Of a stretch of DNA of 33,595 nt, positions 1-8,623 are shown piece by piece (the stretch's first letter is position 1; each line of letters opens with the position of its first letter). Both the position numbers and the translations under genes were made by a program. The stretch is from NCBI RefSeq assembly GCF_000247475.1, contig NZ_AHZC01000355.1:1-33595 (forward strand), in the 5' to 3' direction. Under the pieces are notes generated by a model. It had not been told where the DNA came from, did no database searches, and was given only the letters and a program-made list of their open reading frames with translations. The stretch comes from Rhizobium sp. PDO1-076. Its GTDB lineage: Bacteria; Pseudomonadota; Alphaproteobacteria; Rhizobiales; Rhizobiaceae.

Positions 1-2173
1 CGGCAAGCGTTGTCAGGAGATCGGCGGAGATCCCGCCGCCGCTGCCCTGGAGAATGGACAGTGCGGACGTGTCATAACTGGCGTTCTCGGTGTCATACAT
101 GGCGGTGTAGCGCTGCAGGAAGCGTTCCATCTTGGCGGGATCCTGGAAATCCGAAAGCGTGATATTGTCCTCGACGATCTTCGCCTGCATGTCGACGTCC
201 ATGTTGGAGAATTCTTCCGAATAGCCGAACGTGGTGCGGAAGACTTCCAGCAGCGCCTCATCGGCGATCAGGTCATAGGCATCGGTCAATGTCGGCGCCG
301 TGCGCTCGAAATAGAGCGCCAGGCGAACACCCTGATTGCTTTCGCCTTCGCTCTCTTCAAACGTCTGGCGCAGGTAGAGGTTGATGGTTTCGAGCGTTTC
401 GCCGCGTTGCTGCACCGTTCCGACGGTGTCATCGGTCAGGTTGCCCTCGCTGTCGAAATTGAAGGACGCGAGCAGTTCCGCCCATTTGGAATTGGCCTGC
501 TGGTTCGCGAAGCTCTTGGGATCATCGAGATCCGAGGCAAACAGCTGCTTGAGGAAGTCGTCCGTTACCTCATCGCCATCGAAACCGAATGCGCCGAGCA
601 CGACATCGACGACACGGCGATCATCCAGAAGCTCATCGACCGTGCGAATGCTGGCGATCTGCTCCTGATAATATTCGGACTCCTTGGTGGCAGCTTCCTT
701 GGCGGTCGTCTGCTCGTCACCCTCCAGGTAGAGGATCTGCTTGACGATGTAGTCCTTGGCGATATTCGTCGCAGTCGCTTGGTTTTGCGCCTGCAACGGC
801 GCCTTGGCTTCACCTTCGCTGTCGAAGTTGAACAAGGTCGCCATTTCGATCAGGCGCGAATCCTTCGATTTGTTGGCGTAGCTGTTCGGATCGGTGATGT
901 CGCTGGTCAGGACCCTGCGCAGCTCGGAATTACTGAATTCATCCCCTTCAAATCCGAAAGCCCTCTGCAGCATCAGGCGAAGCGAACTGTTGTCCAATAG
1001 ATCATCGACACTGGTGATCTCGGCCATCTTTTCGGTGAAGTAGTCGATGGTCGACGTCTTCATCTCTTCGCTTTCGTCATCGTAAAATTCGGCAAAGCCG
1101 GTATGCGTCGACGCAAGCTGGGCGGTGCCCTGTGCCGAATAGCCTGACCTGACGTTGCCATCCGTGCCGAAATTGAACTTCTGCGCAACCGCGACCCATG
1201 CGCTGCCGCCATTGGTGATGGCGTAGTTGCCAGAAGCACTCAGGTCGCTGGTGACGATCGACTTGAACACCGAAGCCGTCACCGTTCCGTCGAGCTCCAG
1301 GGCGGTCTTGACATAGTTGAACAGCCGCTCGTCGCCGGTGATATCCTCGACCGTGGTCACGTTGGCGATCTGGGCTGTGTAGTAGGCCTTTTCGCGCTGA
1401 AGATAGTATTCGGAGGCGTAGGTCTGCTCTTCCTCGATATAGAGAGCGACAGTGCCTTCCTTCTGCTCGGCGCTCTGGGCCGTTGTTCCGGAAAGGGAAC
1501 CATCGGTATTGAAGCTGAACGCCTGGGCCATTTTGAGGAAGGCCGCCGAATTCGACGCGTCGTTTTCCACCAACTGGTTCACGTAGCTTGCGCTGTCACT
1601 GAGATCGCTGGTCAGGATCTTGGTGAAATGTTCCTTGGTGTAATAGGTGCCGTCGATGCCATAAGCGTCGAGCACATAATTGAACAGGCGAGTGTTCTTG
1701 ACCAGGCTGTCGGCCGAGGTGACCGTGTCGATCACCGACTCGTAGTAGTAGGTTTCGGTCTCGATCGCGTCGTTTTCGGCAACGAGCTGCTCATCCAGAA
1801 GCGCAAGCAGCTTGGTTTCCTGCGCCGACGTCTGGGAATCCTTGGTTTGGCCGGTGAACTGGAATGCGGCGGCGAAATTGCGATATCGATCATCTGACAG
1901 GACGTTGGCAAAGCTGGTGCTTTCGCTGAGATCGCTTTCAAGGACCTTTTTCATATAGGCCTTGGCATAGGTCATCTCTTCGAGACCGTGGGCCTTCATC
2001 GCAAAGGAATAAAGACGGTAGTCGTCGAGGAATTCATCCACGGACGTGACGTTGCCGATATTCTCTTCGAAATACGCGGTTTCGCGCGCAACCTGGCTGT
2101 CAGAGGCGACGCGGTTGAGGCTCGACTTCATATCTCGCGTCGCAAGATCATAGCTCAGATATGTGGAGACCAT
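1..2173 (-). CDS. DUF1217 tandem-repeat protein (3' end outside window)
   Basis: An uninterrupted minus-strand frame starts at ATG 2173 (MVSTYLSYDLATRDMKSSLN) and runs off the left edge, giving about 724 residues. It contains five clear and one weaker copy of a roughly 115-125-residue unit, beginning near residues 30, 140, 265, 378, 503 and 630. Each unit reads approximately I-x-x-(V/I)-T-(S/T)-(V/A)-D-(E/D)-(F/L)-L, then a helix ending in A-(Y/F)-G, then (V/L)-(L/T)-(E/T)-S-D-(L/I)-(S/T)-(D/A), then F-x-F. This is the DUF1217 signature as I remember it; in rhizobia such proteins also occur near flagellar genes, but none are visible here. No signal peptide or membrane segment was seen, and the units are Asp/Glu/Ser-rich. 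The visible end, rich in Gly and Ser, resembles a family C-terminus, so little may be missing. Function unknown; a structural or secreted filament-like role is only a guess. Confidence 0.85.
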   Translation of the reverse strand, partial: MVSTYLSYDLATRDMKSSLNRVASDSQVARETAYFEENIGNVTSVDEFLDDYRLYSFAMKAHGLEEMTYAKAYMKKVLESDLSESTSFANVLSDDRYRNFAAAFQFTGQTKDSQTSAQETKLLALLDEQLVAENDAIETETYYYESVIDTVTSADSLVKNTRLFNYVLDAYGIDGTYYTKEHFTKILTSDLSDSASYVNQLVENDASNSAAFLKMAQAFSFNTDGSLSGTTAQSAEQKEGTVALYIEEEQTYASEYYLQREKAYYTAQIANVTTVEDITGDERLFNYVKTALELDGTVTASVFKSIVTSDLSASGNYAITNGGSAWVAVAQKFNFGTDGNVRSGYSAQGTAQLASTHTGFAEFYDDESEEMKTSTIDYFTEKMAEITSVDDLLDNSSLRLMLQRAFGFEGDEFSNSELRRVLTSDITDPNSYANKSKDSRLIEMATLFNFDSEGEAKAPLQAQNQATATNIAKDYIVKQILYLEGDEQTTAKEAATKESEYYQEQIASIRTVDELLDDRRVVDVVLGAFGFDGDEVTDDFLKQLFASDLDDPKSFANQQANSKWAELLASFNFDSEGNLTDDTVGTVQQRGETLETINLYLRQTFEESEGESNQGVRLALYFERTAPTLTDAYDLIADEALLEVFRTTFGYSEEFSNMDVDMQAKIVEDNITLSDFQDPAKMERFLQRYTAMYDTENASYDTSALSILQGSGGGISADLLTTLA

Positions 2174-2548
2174 CGCGTCCTCGGCAGAAAAATCGATTTA
2201 TACGAATCGCATCATGCGCCTTAATTCTTGCTCGGAGCTTTATATCTTTGTGAAGAAACGCTGCGAATGCGCTTTTCGAGACTGCCGCATGAAGCAGGCG
2301 GCATACGGGCTCGCCTTCCCACATCCCGGCGATCCGACATCTGTATCGATCTGGAATAGATCGTGGCCGATTTTCACGTTTCAGCAACCCTGCGCAGTAC
2401 GACAAAACTAACCATTTGAGACTGCAAGGTTTTTTTACCGCGATTTTTAAGCTGTCTCGAACAGCCGCTGGCTATGTTGCCCCCACAGAGGACGAGAAGT
2501 CCCAAACAGACGAGCACATGACGCGCTCTCGGGTAAAACAAGGGTAGC
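2174..2548. other. Intergenic region between divergent genes
   Basis: This 375-base gap separates the divergently read DUF1217 and DUF6101 genes and must hold both promoters. It is visibly richer in A/T than its surroundings between about 2190 and 2460. It has small dyads (TGCCGC/GCGGCA near 2283-2303; GCTGT/ACAGC at 2451-2465) and a T7 run near 2430. No convincing -35/-10 pair, tRNA or protein-coding frame was recognised; the short open frames here look like chance. Confidence 0.5.
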
Positions 2549-3121
2549 ATGAAGATGACGAACACGGTTATGAAGCCCGATTGGGCAGGAGCCACTCTGC
2601 GACTGGATCCCTCGCGGTTCCCACAGCAGGTCTCCTACGCACTGCACGGCTCCTTAGGCGATGTGACAATCACCATCGACGAACGCGGCGCGGTGCTGCG
2701 TAAAATCCTTCCTGGTAGCGGTCTCCCCCTCTCCTTCGCTCTGCCGGCCCGCGCCTTCAAAGGCGTTGCGGCCCGGGCGATCGACCATGGCGACGGCGAA
2801 GTGACCGTCACACTCGAACTGCATCACGACGATCCGGATCTGTGCATCCCACTGCTCGTCGCCCATGATCTCTGCGATATCGCTGCCGACTGGCGCGGCT
2901 GGGCGGATGCCTTCCGCATCCCGATGCTGATGGTCGAGGCCGACGGCATTGCCCGTCCGCTGGAAGATCATATCGGCGAGGTGCGCACCCGTGACACGCA
3001 ACCGCGTCGCCGCCACTCCTATTTCGCCGAGCGCCGCCCGCGCTTCCTGGTGCGCCGCACGACCGGTTCGCTTGGCGTAACCATGAAGATTTCCGGCAAG
3101 GAAATCATCGCCCGCAGCTGA
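2549..3121 (+). CDS. DUF6101 family protein
   Basis: A 190-residue protein whose sequence (N-terminal MKPDWAGATLRLDPSRFPQ, Arg-rich C-terminal region, final segment ending KEIIARS) matches my memory of the alphaproteobacterial DUF6101 family, often found next to ubiA in Rhizobiaceae. No signal peptide or membrane segment is seen. Residues about 150-175 are strongly basic (RRRHSYFAERRPRFLVRRT). Function is not known. The start at 2549 is preceded by AAGGG at a suitable distance; ATG at 2555 and 2570 are alternatives, the latter fitting the conserved MKPDW start. It converges with ubiA and is followed by a strong terminator at 3147. The family name is from memory and could not be searched. Confidence 0.75.
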   Translation: MKMTNTVMKPDWAGATLRLDPSRFPQQVSYALHGSLGDVTITIDERGAVLRKILPGSGLPLSFALPARAFKGVAARAIDHGDGEVTVTLELHHDDPDLCIPLLVAHDLCDIAADWRGWADAFRIPMLMVEADGIARPLEDHIGEVRTRDTQPRRRHSYFAERRPRFLVRRTTGSLGVTMKISGKEIIARS

Positions 3122-3146
3122 TTTCGTCCCAAGACGGAACATTACA

Positions 3147-3182
3147 AGGCCCGGAAGGCAACTTCCGGGCCTGTTTGTTTTC
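3147..3182 (+). terminator. Rho-independent terminator after the DUF6101 gene
   Basis: A perfect 11-bp stem (AGGCCCGGAAG at 3147-3157, CTTCCGGGCCT at 3162-3172) with a GCAA tetraloop is followed by GTTTGTTTTC. It lies 26 bases after the DUF6101 stop and in the gap to the convergent ubiA. Confidence 0.85.
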
Positions 3183-3267
3183 AGGGTATTTGCGACAGAG
3201 CGTGCCGATCCAAGCCAGTTCGCCCTTACTCCGACCATGAAACCCGGACGTAAAGCGAGGCGATTGC

Positions 3268-4221
3268 TCAGGCGAAAGGCAGCGCCATAAGCAGGCCGAG
3301 GAAAATGATCGCCCCGACGCGGTTGTTCGACTTGAACAGCGCAAGGCACTGGGCGCCGTCATCGATGTCGAGGACCTTGATCTGCCAGGCAAACAACCCG
3401 CCGGCGATCATCAGGCCGAGAATGGCCGGAAAGCCGGCGCCCGCCATGACAAAGGAGACGAGAAGCAGCAGCAGCGTCAGACCGTAAAGACCGGCGAGCC
3501 AGAGTTTCGTGTCGTCACCGAACAGGCGAGCCGTGGAGCGCACGCCAACGAGCGCATCGTCCTCCTTGTCCTGATGGGCGTAGATCGTGTCATAGCCGAT
3601 GGTCCAGGCGACGGCGCCGAGATAGAGCAGGATCGCAGCGAGCGACAGGTTGCCATGCAGGCCGGCCCAGCCCATCAGCCCGCCCCAGGAAAAGGCAAGG
3701 CCGAGAAAGAACTGTGGCCAGTCGGTAAAGCGCTTGGCAAAGGGATAGATCGCCACGATGGCCAGCGAGGCTATGCCCAGGACAATCGAAAACATGTTGA
3801 AGCAGAGCAGAACCGCAAGGCCGACCAGCGCCTGCAGGCCCACGAAGATCTTGGCATTACGGCGCGATACACGGCCCGACGGCAGGGGGCGCGAGCGGGT
3901 GCGCGCGACCTTGTCATCGATCTCATGGTCGACGAGGTCGTTATAGGTGCAGCCGGCACCGCGCATGGCAACCGATCCGACAAAGAACAGGACGAGGTGA
4001 AAGACGAACTGCGTCGGGTTCAGCCGGTCGTCGGCAGCCAGCACGTTGGCCGCCAGTGCCGAGGACCAGAAACACGGCCACATCAGCAATTGCCAGCCGA
4101 TCGGCCGGTCCCAGCGGGCCAGCTGGGCGAAGGGCCAGAGCCAGCGCGGCAACGCGCGGTAGACCCAGTTGTCGGAAGGCGCGTCGATAACGCGATCGTG
4201 GTGGTCGGCTGAACTGTTCAT
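3268..4221 (-). CDS. ubiA: 4-hydroxybenzoate polyprenyltransferase UbiA
   Basis: A 317-residue polytopic membrane protein of the UbiA prenyltransferase family. It attaches the polyprenyl tail to 4-hydroxybenzoate at the inner membrane, an early committed step of ubiquinone synthesis. Both Asp-rich Mg-diphosphate motifs are present: N94-D-x-x-D98-x-x-x-D102 (NDLVDHEID) followed by the conserved RP(L)PSG segment, and D211-x6-D218 with D221 in the second motif (GYDTIYAHQDKEDD). About eight hydrophobic segments follow the soluble N-terminus. Length is slightly above the family norm because of a 30-residue N-terminal extension. No good ribosome site precedes ATG 4221, so the start is less certain than the identity. 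It appears monocistronic, convergent with the DUF6101 gene. Confidence 0.93.
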   Translation of the reverse strand: MNSSADHHDRVIDAPSDNWVYRALPRWLWPFAQLARWDRPIGWQLLMWPCFWSSALAANVLAADDRLNPTQFVFHLVLFFVGSVAMRGAGCTYNDLVDHEIDDKVARTRSRPLPSGRVSRRNAKIFVGLQALVGLAVLLCFNMFSIVLGIASLAIVAIYPFAKRFTDWPQFFLGLAFSWGGLMGWAGLHGNLSLAAILLYLGAVAWTIGYDTIYAHQDKEDDALVGVRSTARLFGDDTKLWLAGLYGLTLLLLLVSFVMAGAGFPAILGLMIAGGLFAWQIKVLDIDDGAQCLALFKSNNRVGAIIFLGLLMALPFA

Positions 4222-4319
4222 AATGCCAGTGATAGAGCATGGCGGCGGCCAAGAAAACCGCGATTGCCGGTCAGCAACCGCGAAAAATCAGCACAGTGCC
4301 CGGCAGATATGCCGGAGCC

Positions 4320-5117
4320 TCAATCGAGGCTGAAGCCGAACTTGTAGCTGGCCGAGACGCCGAATGTCAGCTGGTTCTTGCTGCCACGTTCCTCGACAAG
4401 GCTGCTGTCGGCGGCAGGGCCGGTCAGGCGCTTGTATTCGGTAAAGGCGCTCATCTGCAATTTTTCGGTGGCGTCCCAGGTGATCGCCGCGCCGGCACCG
4501 ACGGATGTGAAGCCACCATCCGGGTGATATTCACTGAGGCCCGAGGCTGCAGATTCACCGGCATCGACGCCGTAATAGGCCTTGGTATAGCCGCTCGTCG
4601 CATAGGTGGCGCGCGGACCACCGGAAATGCGCAGATCCGGGGCGATATCGGTGAAGGCATCGAGCGCAAGATCGGCGACAAGGCCGTCATGGCTGCGAAT
4701 GCCCTGGCGCAGTTCGGCACGGGCGCGCAGATAGTCGGTGACATAGACATCGGCGAAGCCGCCGAGTTCACCGCCCCACTTGATCTCGGAGAGACCGATC
4801 AACTCGTCGGCATCGCCGGCATCACGGCCCGGAATGAACTTGCCGGCAACACCGGCACGCAGGACGTCGGTATCATAAATGGCGAAGGAGGCGCTGTCAT
4901 TGCGCGAGCTGAAGCGCGGCTGGTTGCCACGGCCGAGCGAAATGATCGGCGAAAAGAACAGCTTGTTGTCCTTGGCACCTTCGAATTTCGGCGCGGAAAT
5001 GCCCGAGCCGCCGAGCGTCAGATACCAGTTTCCCGACCAGAAACCTTCGGCGTTCGCCTGACCGGCAAAAGCAAGCGCGCAGGAAGACAGGACGATGGCA
5101 CGGGTGGCATTTCGCAT
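4320..5117 (-). CDS. MipA/OmpV family outer-membrane protein
   Basis: Predicted 265-residue outer-membrane beta-barrel of the MipA/OmpV family. From ATG 5117 (MRNATRAIVLSSCALAFAGQ) a typical signal peptide ends at the A-N-A site before EGFWSGNWYLTLGG. The mature part alternates amphipathic strands with Gly/Asp-rich turns, contains the family-like segment S-P-I-I-S-L-G-R, and ends in SASYKFGFSLD, close to a C-terminal barrel strand. The frame stays open up to 5219, but that extension lacks a signal peptide, so ATG 5117 is preferred. MipA scaffolds murein enzymes in E. coli; in rhizobia the role of family members is mostly unassigned. It lies downstream of nothing on its strand and is probably monocistronic. 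Confidence 0.85.
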   Translation of the reverse strand: MRNATRAIVLSSCALAFAGQANAEGFWSGNWYLTLGGSGISAPKFEGAKDNKLFFSPIISLGRGNQPRFSSRNDSASFAIYDTDVLRAGVAGKFIPGRDAGDADELIGLSEIKWGGELGGFADVYVTDYLRARAELRQGIRSHDGLVADLALDAFTDIAPDLRISGGPRATYATSGYTKAYYGVDAGESAASGLSEYHPDGGFTSVGAGAAITWDATEKLQMSAFTEYKRLTGPAADSSLVEERGSKNQLTFGVSASYKFGFSLD

Positions 5118-5443
5118 GATGGACCCCAGACTGACGCAATACAAACCTCCGCTACGGCGGAGACGAACCGCTTCAATATTGCAGCAATGCGTTACGGGAT
5201 CTTTAACCAAGGCGAGCAACTTGGTTGAGGCGCAATCGGGCGGCAGACGATCCTTGATTGTGGAGACCCATCACCCGTTTTGATCGACCGATCAGCCAAG
5301 CTTCTGATTTTCCGCCAAATTCCGCGGATGTTTCGTGCTTTTCTCCCGGCATCGCGCCTTTGCGGAGCAGCCAGACACTTTCTCCTTGACCTTGGCCGAC
5401 CGGAAGACTTTGCTCGTTTGCAACTAAGAACAGGAGACTTCTG
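5118..5443. other. Intergenic region between divergent mipA-like gene and ilvE
   Basis: A 326-base gap between divergent genes. It contains an inverted repeat, AACCAAG at 5205-5211 and CTTGGTT at 5220-5226, extendable by a G-U and an A-T pair to nine pairs, which could be an operator or part of the mipA-like gene's 5' region. A CTTGAC hexamer at 5387-5392 resembles a rhizobial -35 box for ilvE, but the matching -10 is poor. No RNA gene or additional protein was recognised. Confidence 0.45.
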
Positions 5444-6331
5444 ATGGCTGTCGATTCCTCTGCCCGCACGACCACATTCACCTATGTCGATGGCGACTGG
5501 TTTGCCGGCAATCCGCCGCTGATCGGGCCGACCTCGCATGCCATGTGGCTGGGTTCGACAGTATTCGACGGCGCCCGCTGGTTCGACGGTATCGCGCCGG
5601 ATCTCGATCTGCATTGCCAGCGGGTCAATCGCTCGGCAGAAAACCTGGGCTTGAAGGCGACCATGGACGCCGGCGAAATCGAGCGCCTGGCCTGGGAGGG
5701 CATTGCCAAGTTCGACGGCAAGACAGCCATCTATATCAAGCCGATGTACTGGGCCGAACATGGCCAGGCCGGTTCGGTCGTGGCCGCCGACCCGGAATCG
5801 ACGCGCTTTGCGCTCTGCCTGTTCGAAGCGCCGATGCACACCGCCAAGCCATCGTCGCTGACGCTGTCGCCCTATCGTCGGCCGACGCCGGAATGCGCCA
5901 TGACCGAGGCCAAGACCGGCAGCCTCTATCCCAATTCCGGCCGGATGATCATCGATGCCCGCAGCAGAGGTTTCGACAATGCGCTGGTGCGCGACATGAA
6001 CGGCAATGTGGTGGAGACGGCCTCCTCCAACGTCTTCATGGTCAAGGACGGCATCGTGTATACGCCGGCTGCAAACCGCACCTTCCTGGCTGGCATCACC
6101 CGCGCCCGGATCATCGGCCTGTTGCGCCATGCCGGCTTCGAGGTGCGCGAGGCGACGCTGTCGGTCGAGGACTTCATGGATGCCGACGAGATCTTCCAGA
6201 CCGGCAATTATTCCAAGGTGGTGCCGGTGACACGGCTCGATGACCTGCAGTTGCAGGAAGGCCCGGTGACCCGCAAGGCCCTCGATCTCTACATGGACTG
6301 GGCAAGGTCGTCACACAGCACCGACGGCTGA
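5444..6331 (+). CDS. ilvE: Branched-chain amino acid aminotransferase (fold-type IV PLP enzyme)
   Basis: A 295-residue PLP-dependent fold-IV aminotransferase, expected to interconvert Val, Leu, Ile and their 2-oxo acids with glutamate/2-oxoglutarate. The PLP Schiff-base lysine is K157 in E-A-K-T-G-S-L-Y-P-N. The fold-IV acidic residue is E191 in V-V-E-T-A-S-S-N-V-F, followed by the conserved loop T-F-L-A-G-I-T-R. The N-terminal region carries the family's H-A-M-W-L-G-S-T-V-F-D-G-A-R segment. AGGAGA at 5430 lies about seven bases before ATG 5444. D-amino acid aminotransferase and aminodeoxychorismate lyase are related alternatives, but the overall pattern fits the IlvE-like branch seen in rhizobia. 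Substrate specificity is inferred, not visible. Confidence 0.85.
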   Translation: MAVDSSARTTTFTYVDGDWFAGNPPLIGPTSHAMWLGSTVFDGARWFDGIAPDLDLHCQRVNRSAENLGLKATMDAGEIERLAWEGIAKFDGKTAIYIKPMYWAEHGQAGSVVAADPESTRFALCLFEAPMHTAKPSSLTLSPYRRPTPECAMTEAKTGSLYPNSGRMIIDARSRGFDNALVRDMNGNVVETASSNVFMVKDGIVYTPAANRTFLAGITRARIIGLLRHAGFEVREATLSVEDFMDADEIFQTGNYSKVVPVTRLDDLQLQEGPVTRKALDLYMDWARSSHSTDG

Positions 6332-6365
6332 GCACGCCCGGACAGGAGAGGCCAAGACAGGACAG

Positions 6366-6395
6366 GCCGCGCCTTGATCGCGGCGTCCGGCCTCT
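6366..6395 (+). terminator. Possible terminator after ilvE
   Basis: A hairpin GCCGCG (6366-6371) / CGCGGC (6379-6384), with possible outer pairing AGGCC/GGCCT, is followed by CTCTATCTCTC. The tail is not a clean T run, so this may only attenuate. Confidence 0.35.
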
Positions 6396-6441
6396 CTATC
6401 TCTCGCTCAACCGCCTGATCCAATTCTGGAAGGAAATCACC

Positions 6442-8550
6442 TTGTCCATCTTCAACAACCTGCCGAGCCCGCCAACCGTTGCCAAGAAGCCGGTGAGCGA
6501 CACGCGCCACGGGATCACCCGCACCGACGATTATGCCTGGCTCCGGGCCGACAACTGGCAGCAGATGTTCAAGGATACCTCGATCCTCGATCCGGAAATC
6601 CGCAGCTATCTGGAGGCGGAAAACGCGCATATGGACGCGGCCATGGCCGATACCAAGGCGCTGCAGAAGACGCTGTTCGACGAGATGAAGGGCCGGATCA
6701 AGGAGGACGATTCCTCGATCCCGATGAAGGACGGCCCGTTTGCCTATGGCTCGGCCTTTGTCACCGGTGGCGAGCAGCCGCGCTATTTCCGCATTCCGCG
6801 CGATGGCGATCCGAAGGACGAGGCGCTGCGCGATCTTCTGCTCGACGGCGACAAGGAGGCGGAAGGCAAGGATTATTTCCGCCTCTCGGGCATCGACCAT
6901 ACGACCGATCATGCCTTCGGCATCTGGGGCTATGACGACAAGGGCTCGGAATATTACACCCTGCGCATCCGCGATTTGGCCACCAAGCAGGATCTCGAGG
7001 ATGTGCTGGAGAACACCGCCGGCGGTGGCGTCTGGGCGCCGGACGGCAAGAGCTTCTTCTATACGCTTCAGGACGAAAACCACCGACCGTCGAAGGTCTT
7101 CCACCATATCGTGGGTGAGCCGCAATCTTCCGACCGGCTGGTCTACGAAGAGAAGGATCCCGGCTTCTTCATGGGGGTCGGCGGCTCGCTACTCGACGAC
7201 TTCATCTATATCGACATCCACGACCACGAGACCTCGGAATACCGCCTGCTTTCGACCAAGGACCTGACCGCCGAGCCGCAACTTGTGGCCGAGCGCGAGG
7301 AAGGCATCGAGTATGCGATGACCGAAGGCGGCGACGTCTTCTACATCCTGACCAATGCCGGCGACGCCAAGGACTTCAAAATCGTCGAGGCGCCGGTATC
7401 GGCTCCCGGCAAGGCGAACTGGAAAGAGGTCGTCGCGCATGAACCCGGCCGGCTGATCCTCAGCCACATGGCCTTTGCAAGGCATCTCGTCTGGCTCGAG
7501 CGCCGCGAAGGCCTGCCGGTGATCATGATCCGCGACCGCACGTCCGGCGAAGAGCATTCGATTGCCTTTGCCGAGGAGGCCTATTCGCTCGGCCTGTCCG
7601 GTTCGGCGGAATACGACACCGATGTCATCCGCTTTTCCTATTCGTCGATGACCACGCCGAGCCAGTTGTTCGACTACAACATGGCGACGCGCGAGCGCAC
7701 GCTGTTGAAGACACAGGAAGTCCCGTCCGGCCACAATCCGGATGACTATGTCACGCGCCGCGTCTTTGCCAAGGCACATGACGGTGTCGACGTGCCGGTC
7801 ACCCTGCTCTATCGTCGCGATACGAAGCTCGACGGTTCCGCACCCTGCCTGCTCTACGGCTACGGCGCCTATGGCATCACAATCCCCGCCGGCTTCAACA
7901 CCAATTGCCTGTCGCTGGCCGATCGCGGCTTCGTCTATGCCATCGCCCATATCCGCGGCGGCAAGGACAAGGGATTTTCCTGGTATGAAGACGGCAAGAT
8001 GGAAAAGAAGGCCAATACCTTCAAGGACTTCATTGCCGCCGCCGATCACCTGGTGAAGGAGAAGTTCACCTCCTTCGACCGGATCATCGCCGAGGGCGGA
8101 TCTGCCGGCGGCATGCTGATGGGGGCGATCGCCAATATGGCACCGGAGAAATTCGCCGGTATCATCGCCGCCGTCCCCTTCGTCGACGTGCTCAACACCA
8201 TGCTCGACGACACGCTGCCGCTGACGCCGCCGGAATGGCCGGAATGGGGTAATCCGATCGAGTCGGTCGAGCAATACAACTGGATCGCCGCCTACTCGCC
8301 CTATGACAATGTCGCGGCAAAAGCCTATCCGCCGATCCTGGCGCTGTCTGGCCTCACGGACCCTCGCGTGACCTATTGGGAGCCGACCAAGTGGATCGCC
8401 AAGCTGCGCGGGCATGCGCCGGATGCAGGACCCTTCCTGCTCAAGACCAATATGGCAGCCGGTCACGGCGGCAAGTCCGGCCGTTTCCAGCGGCTGGAGG
8501 AGATCGCGTTCGAATATGCGTTCGCGATCAAGGTCGCGGGCAAGATGTAA
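6442..8550 (+). CDS. ptrB: Oligopeptidase B (S9A prolyl oligopeptidase family)
   Basis: A 702-residue serine peptidase with an N-terminal beta-propeller and a C-terminal alpha/beta-hydrolase domain, cleaving short peptides after basic residues. The triad is visible: S554 in E-G-G-S-A-G-G, D640 in G-L-T-D-P-R and H675 in A-G-H-G-G-K-S-G-R. Spacing (86 and 35 residues) matches the family. Acidic residues consistent with a P1 Arg/Lys preference are plausible but not individually verified. The start is TTG 6442 with AAGGAA seven to eight bases upstream; the encoded N-terminus (SIFNNLPSPPTVAKK) aligns with family starts, so the rare start is credible. No signal peptide, hence cytoplasmic. It follows ilvE by 110 bases on the same strand. 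Confidence 0.92.
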   Translation: MSIFNNLPSPPTVAKKPVSDTRHGITRTDDYAWLRADNWQQMFKDTSILDPEIRSYLEAENAHMDAAMADTKALQKTLFDEMKGRIKEDDSSIPMKDGPFAYGSAFVTGGEQPRYFRIPRDGDPKDEALRDLLLDGDKEAEGKDYFRLSGIDHTTDHAFGIWGYDDKGSEYYTLRIRDLATKQDLEDVLENTAGGGVWAPDGKSFFYTLQDENHRPSKVFHHIVGEPQSSDRLVYEEKDPGFFMGVGGSLLDDFIYIDIHDHETSEYRLLSTKDLTAEPQLVAEREEGIEYAMTEGGDVFYILTNAGDAKDFKIVEAPVSAPGKANWKEVVAHEPGRLILSHMAFARHLVWLERREGLPVIMIRDRTSGEEHSIAFAEEAYSLGLSGSAEYDTDVIRFSYSSMTTPSQLFDYNMATRERTLLKTQEVPSGHNPDDYVTRRVFAKAHDGVDVPVTLLYRRDTKLDGSAPCLLYGYGAYGITIPAGFNTNCLSLADRGFVYAIAHIRGGKDKGFSWYEDGKMEKKANTFKDFIAAADHLVKEKFTSFDRIIAEGGSAGGMLMGAIANMAPEKFAGIIAAVPFVDVLNTMLDDTLPLTPPEWPEWGNPIESVEQYNWIAAYSPYDNVAAKAYPPILALSGLTDPRVTYWEPTKWIAKLRGHAPDAGPFLLKTNMAAGHGGKSGRFQRLEEIAFEYAFAIKVAGKM

Positions 8551-8570
8551 TGACCGGATTATGAATTAAA

Positions 8571-8623
8571 GTTCACGGTGGATTTGACATAACATCCATC
8601 GTGAACCATAGTTCACATATAAT
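8571..8623 (+). promoter_or_regulatory. Palindromic operator/promoter of the toxin-antitoxin locus
   Basis: GTTCACGGTGGAT at 8571-8583 and ATCCATCGTGAAC at 8594-8606 form 13-base arms with one mismatch. A third half-site, GTTCAC, lies at 8611-8616. TTGACA (8584-8589) sits between the arms, and TATAAT lies at 8618-8623, though their 28-base spacing means they do not form one normal promoter. The layout fits autoregulation by the HTH antitoxin encoded at 8908, which is inference. Confidence 0.6.

Noticed and set aside
407-1897. Plus-strand open frames of 80-200 residues under the DUF1217 gene
   Set aside because: They are antisense shadows: the minus strand holds one continuous repeat-bearing frame across all of them.
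4300-4315. CCGGCA-GATA-TGCCGG hairpin after the MipA-like gene
   Set aside because: Only six pairs, and the T run on the minus strand lies well beyond the stem; kept out as a terminator.
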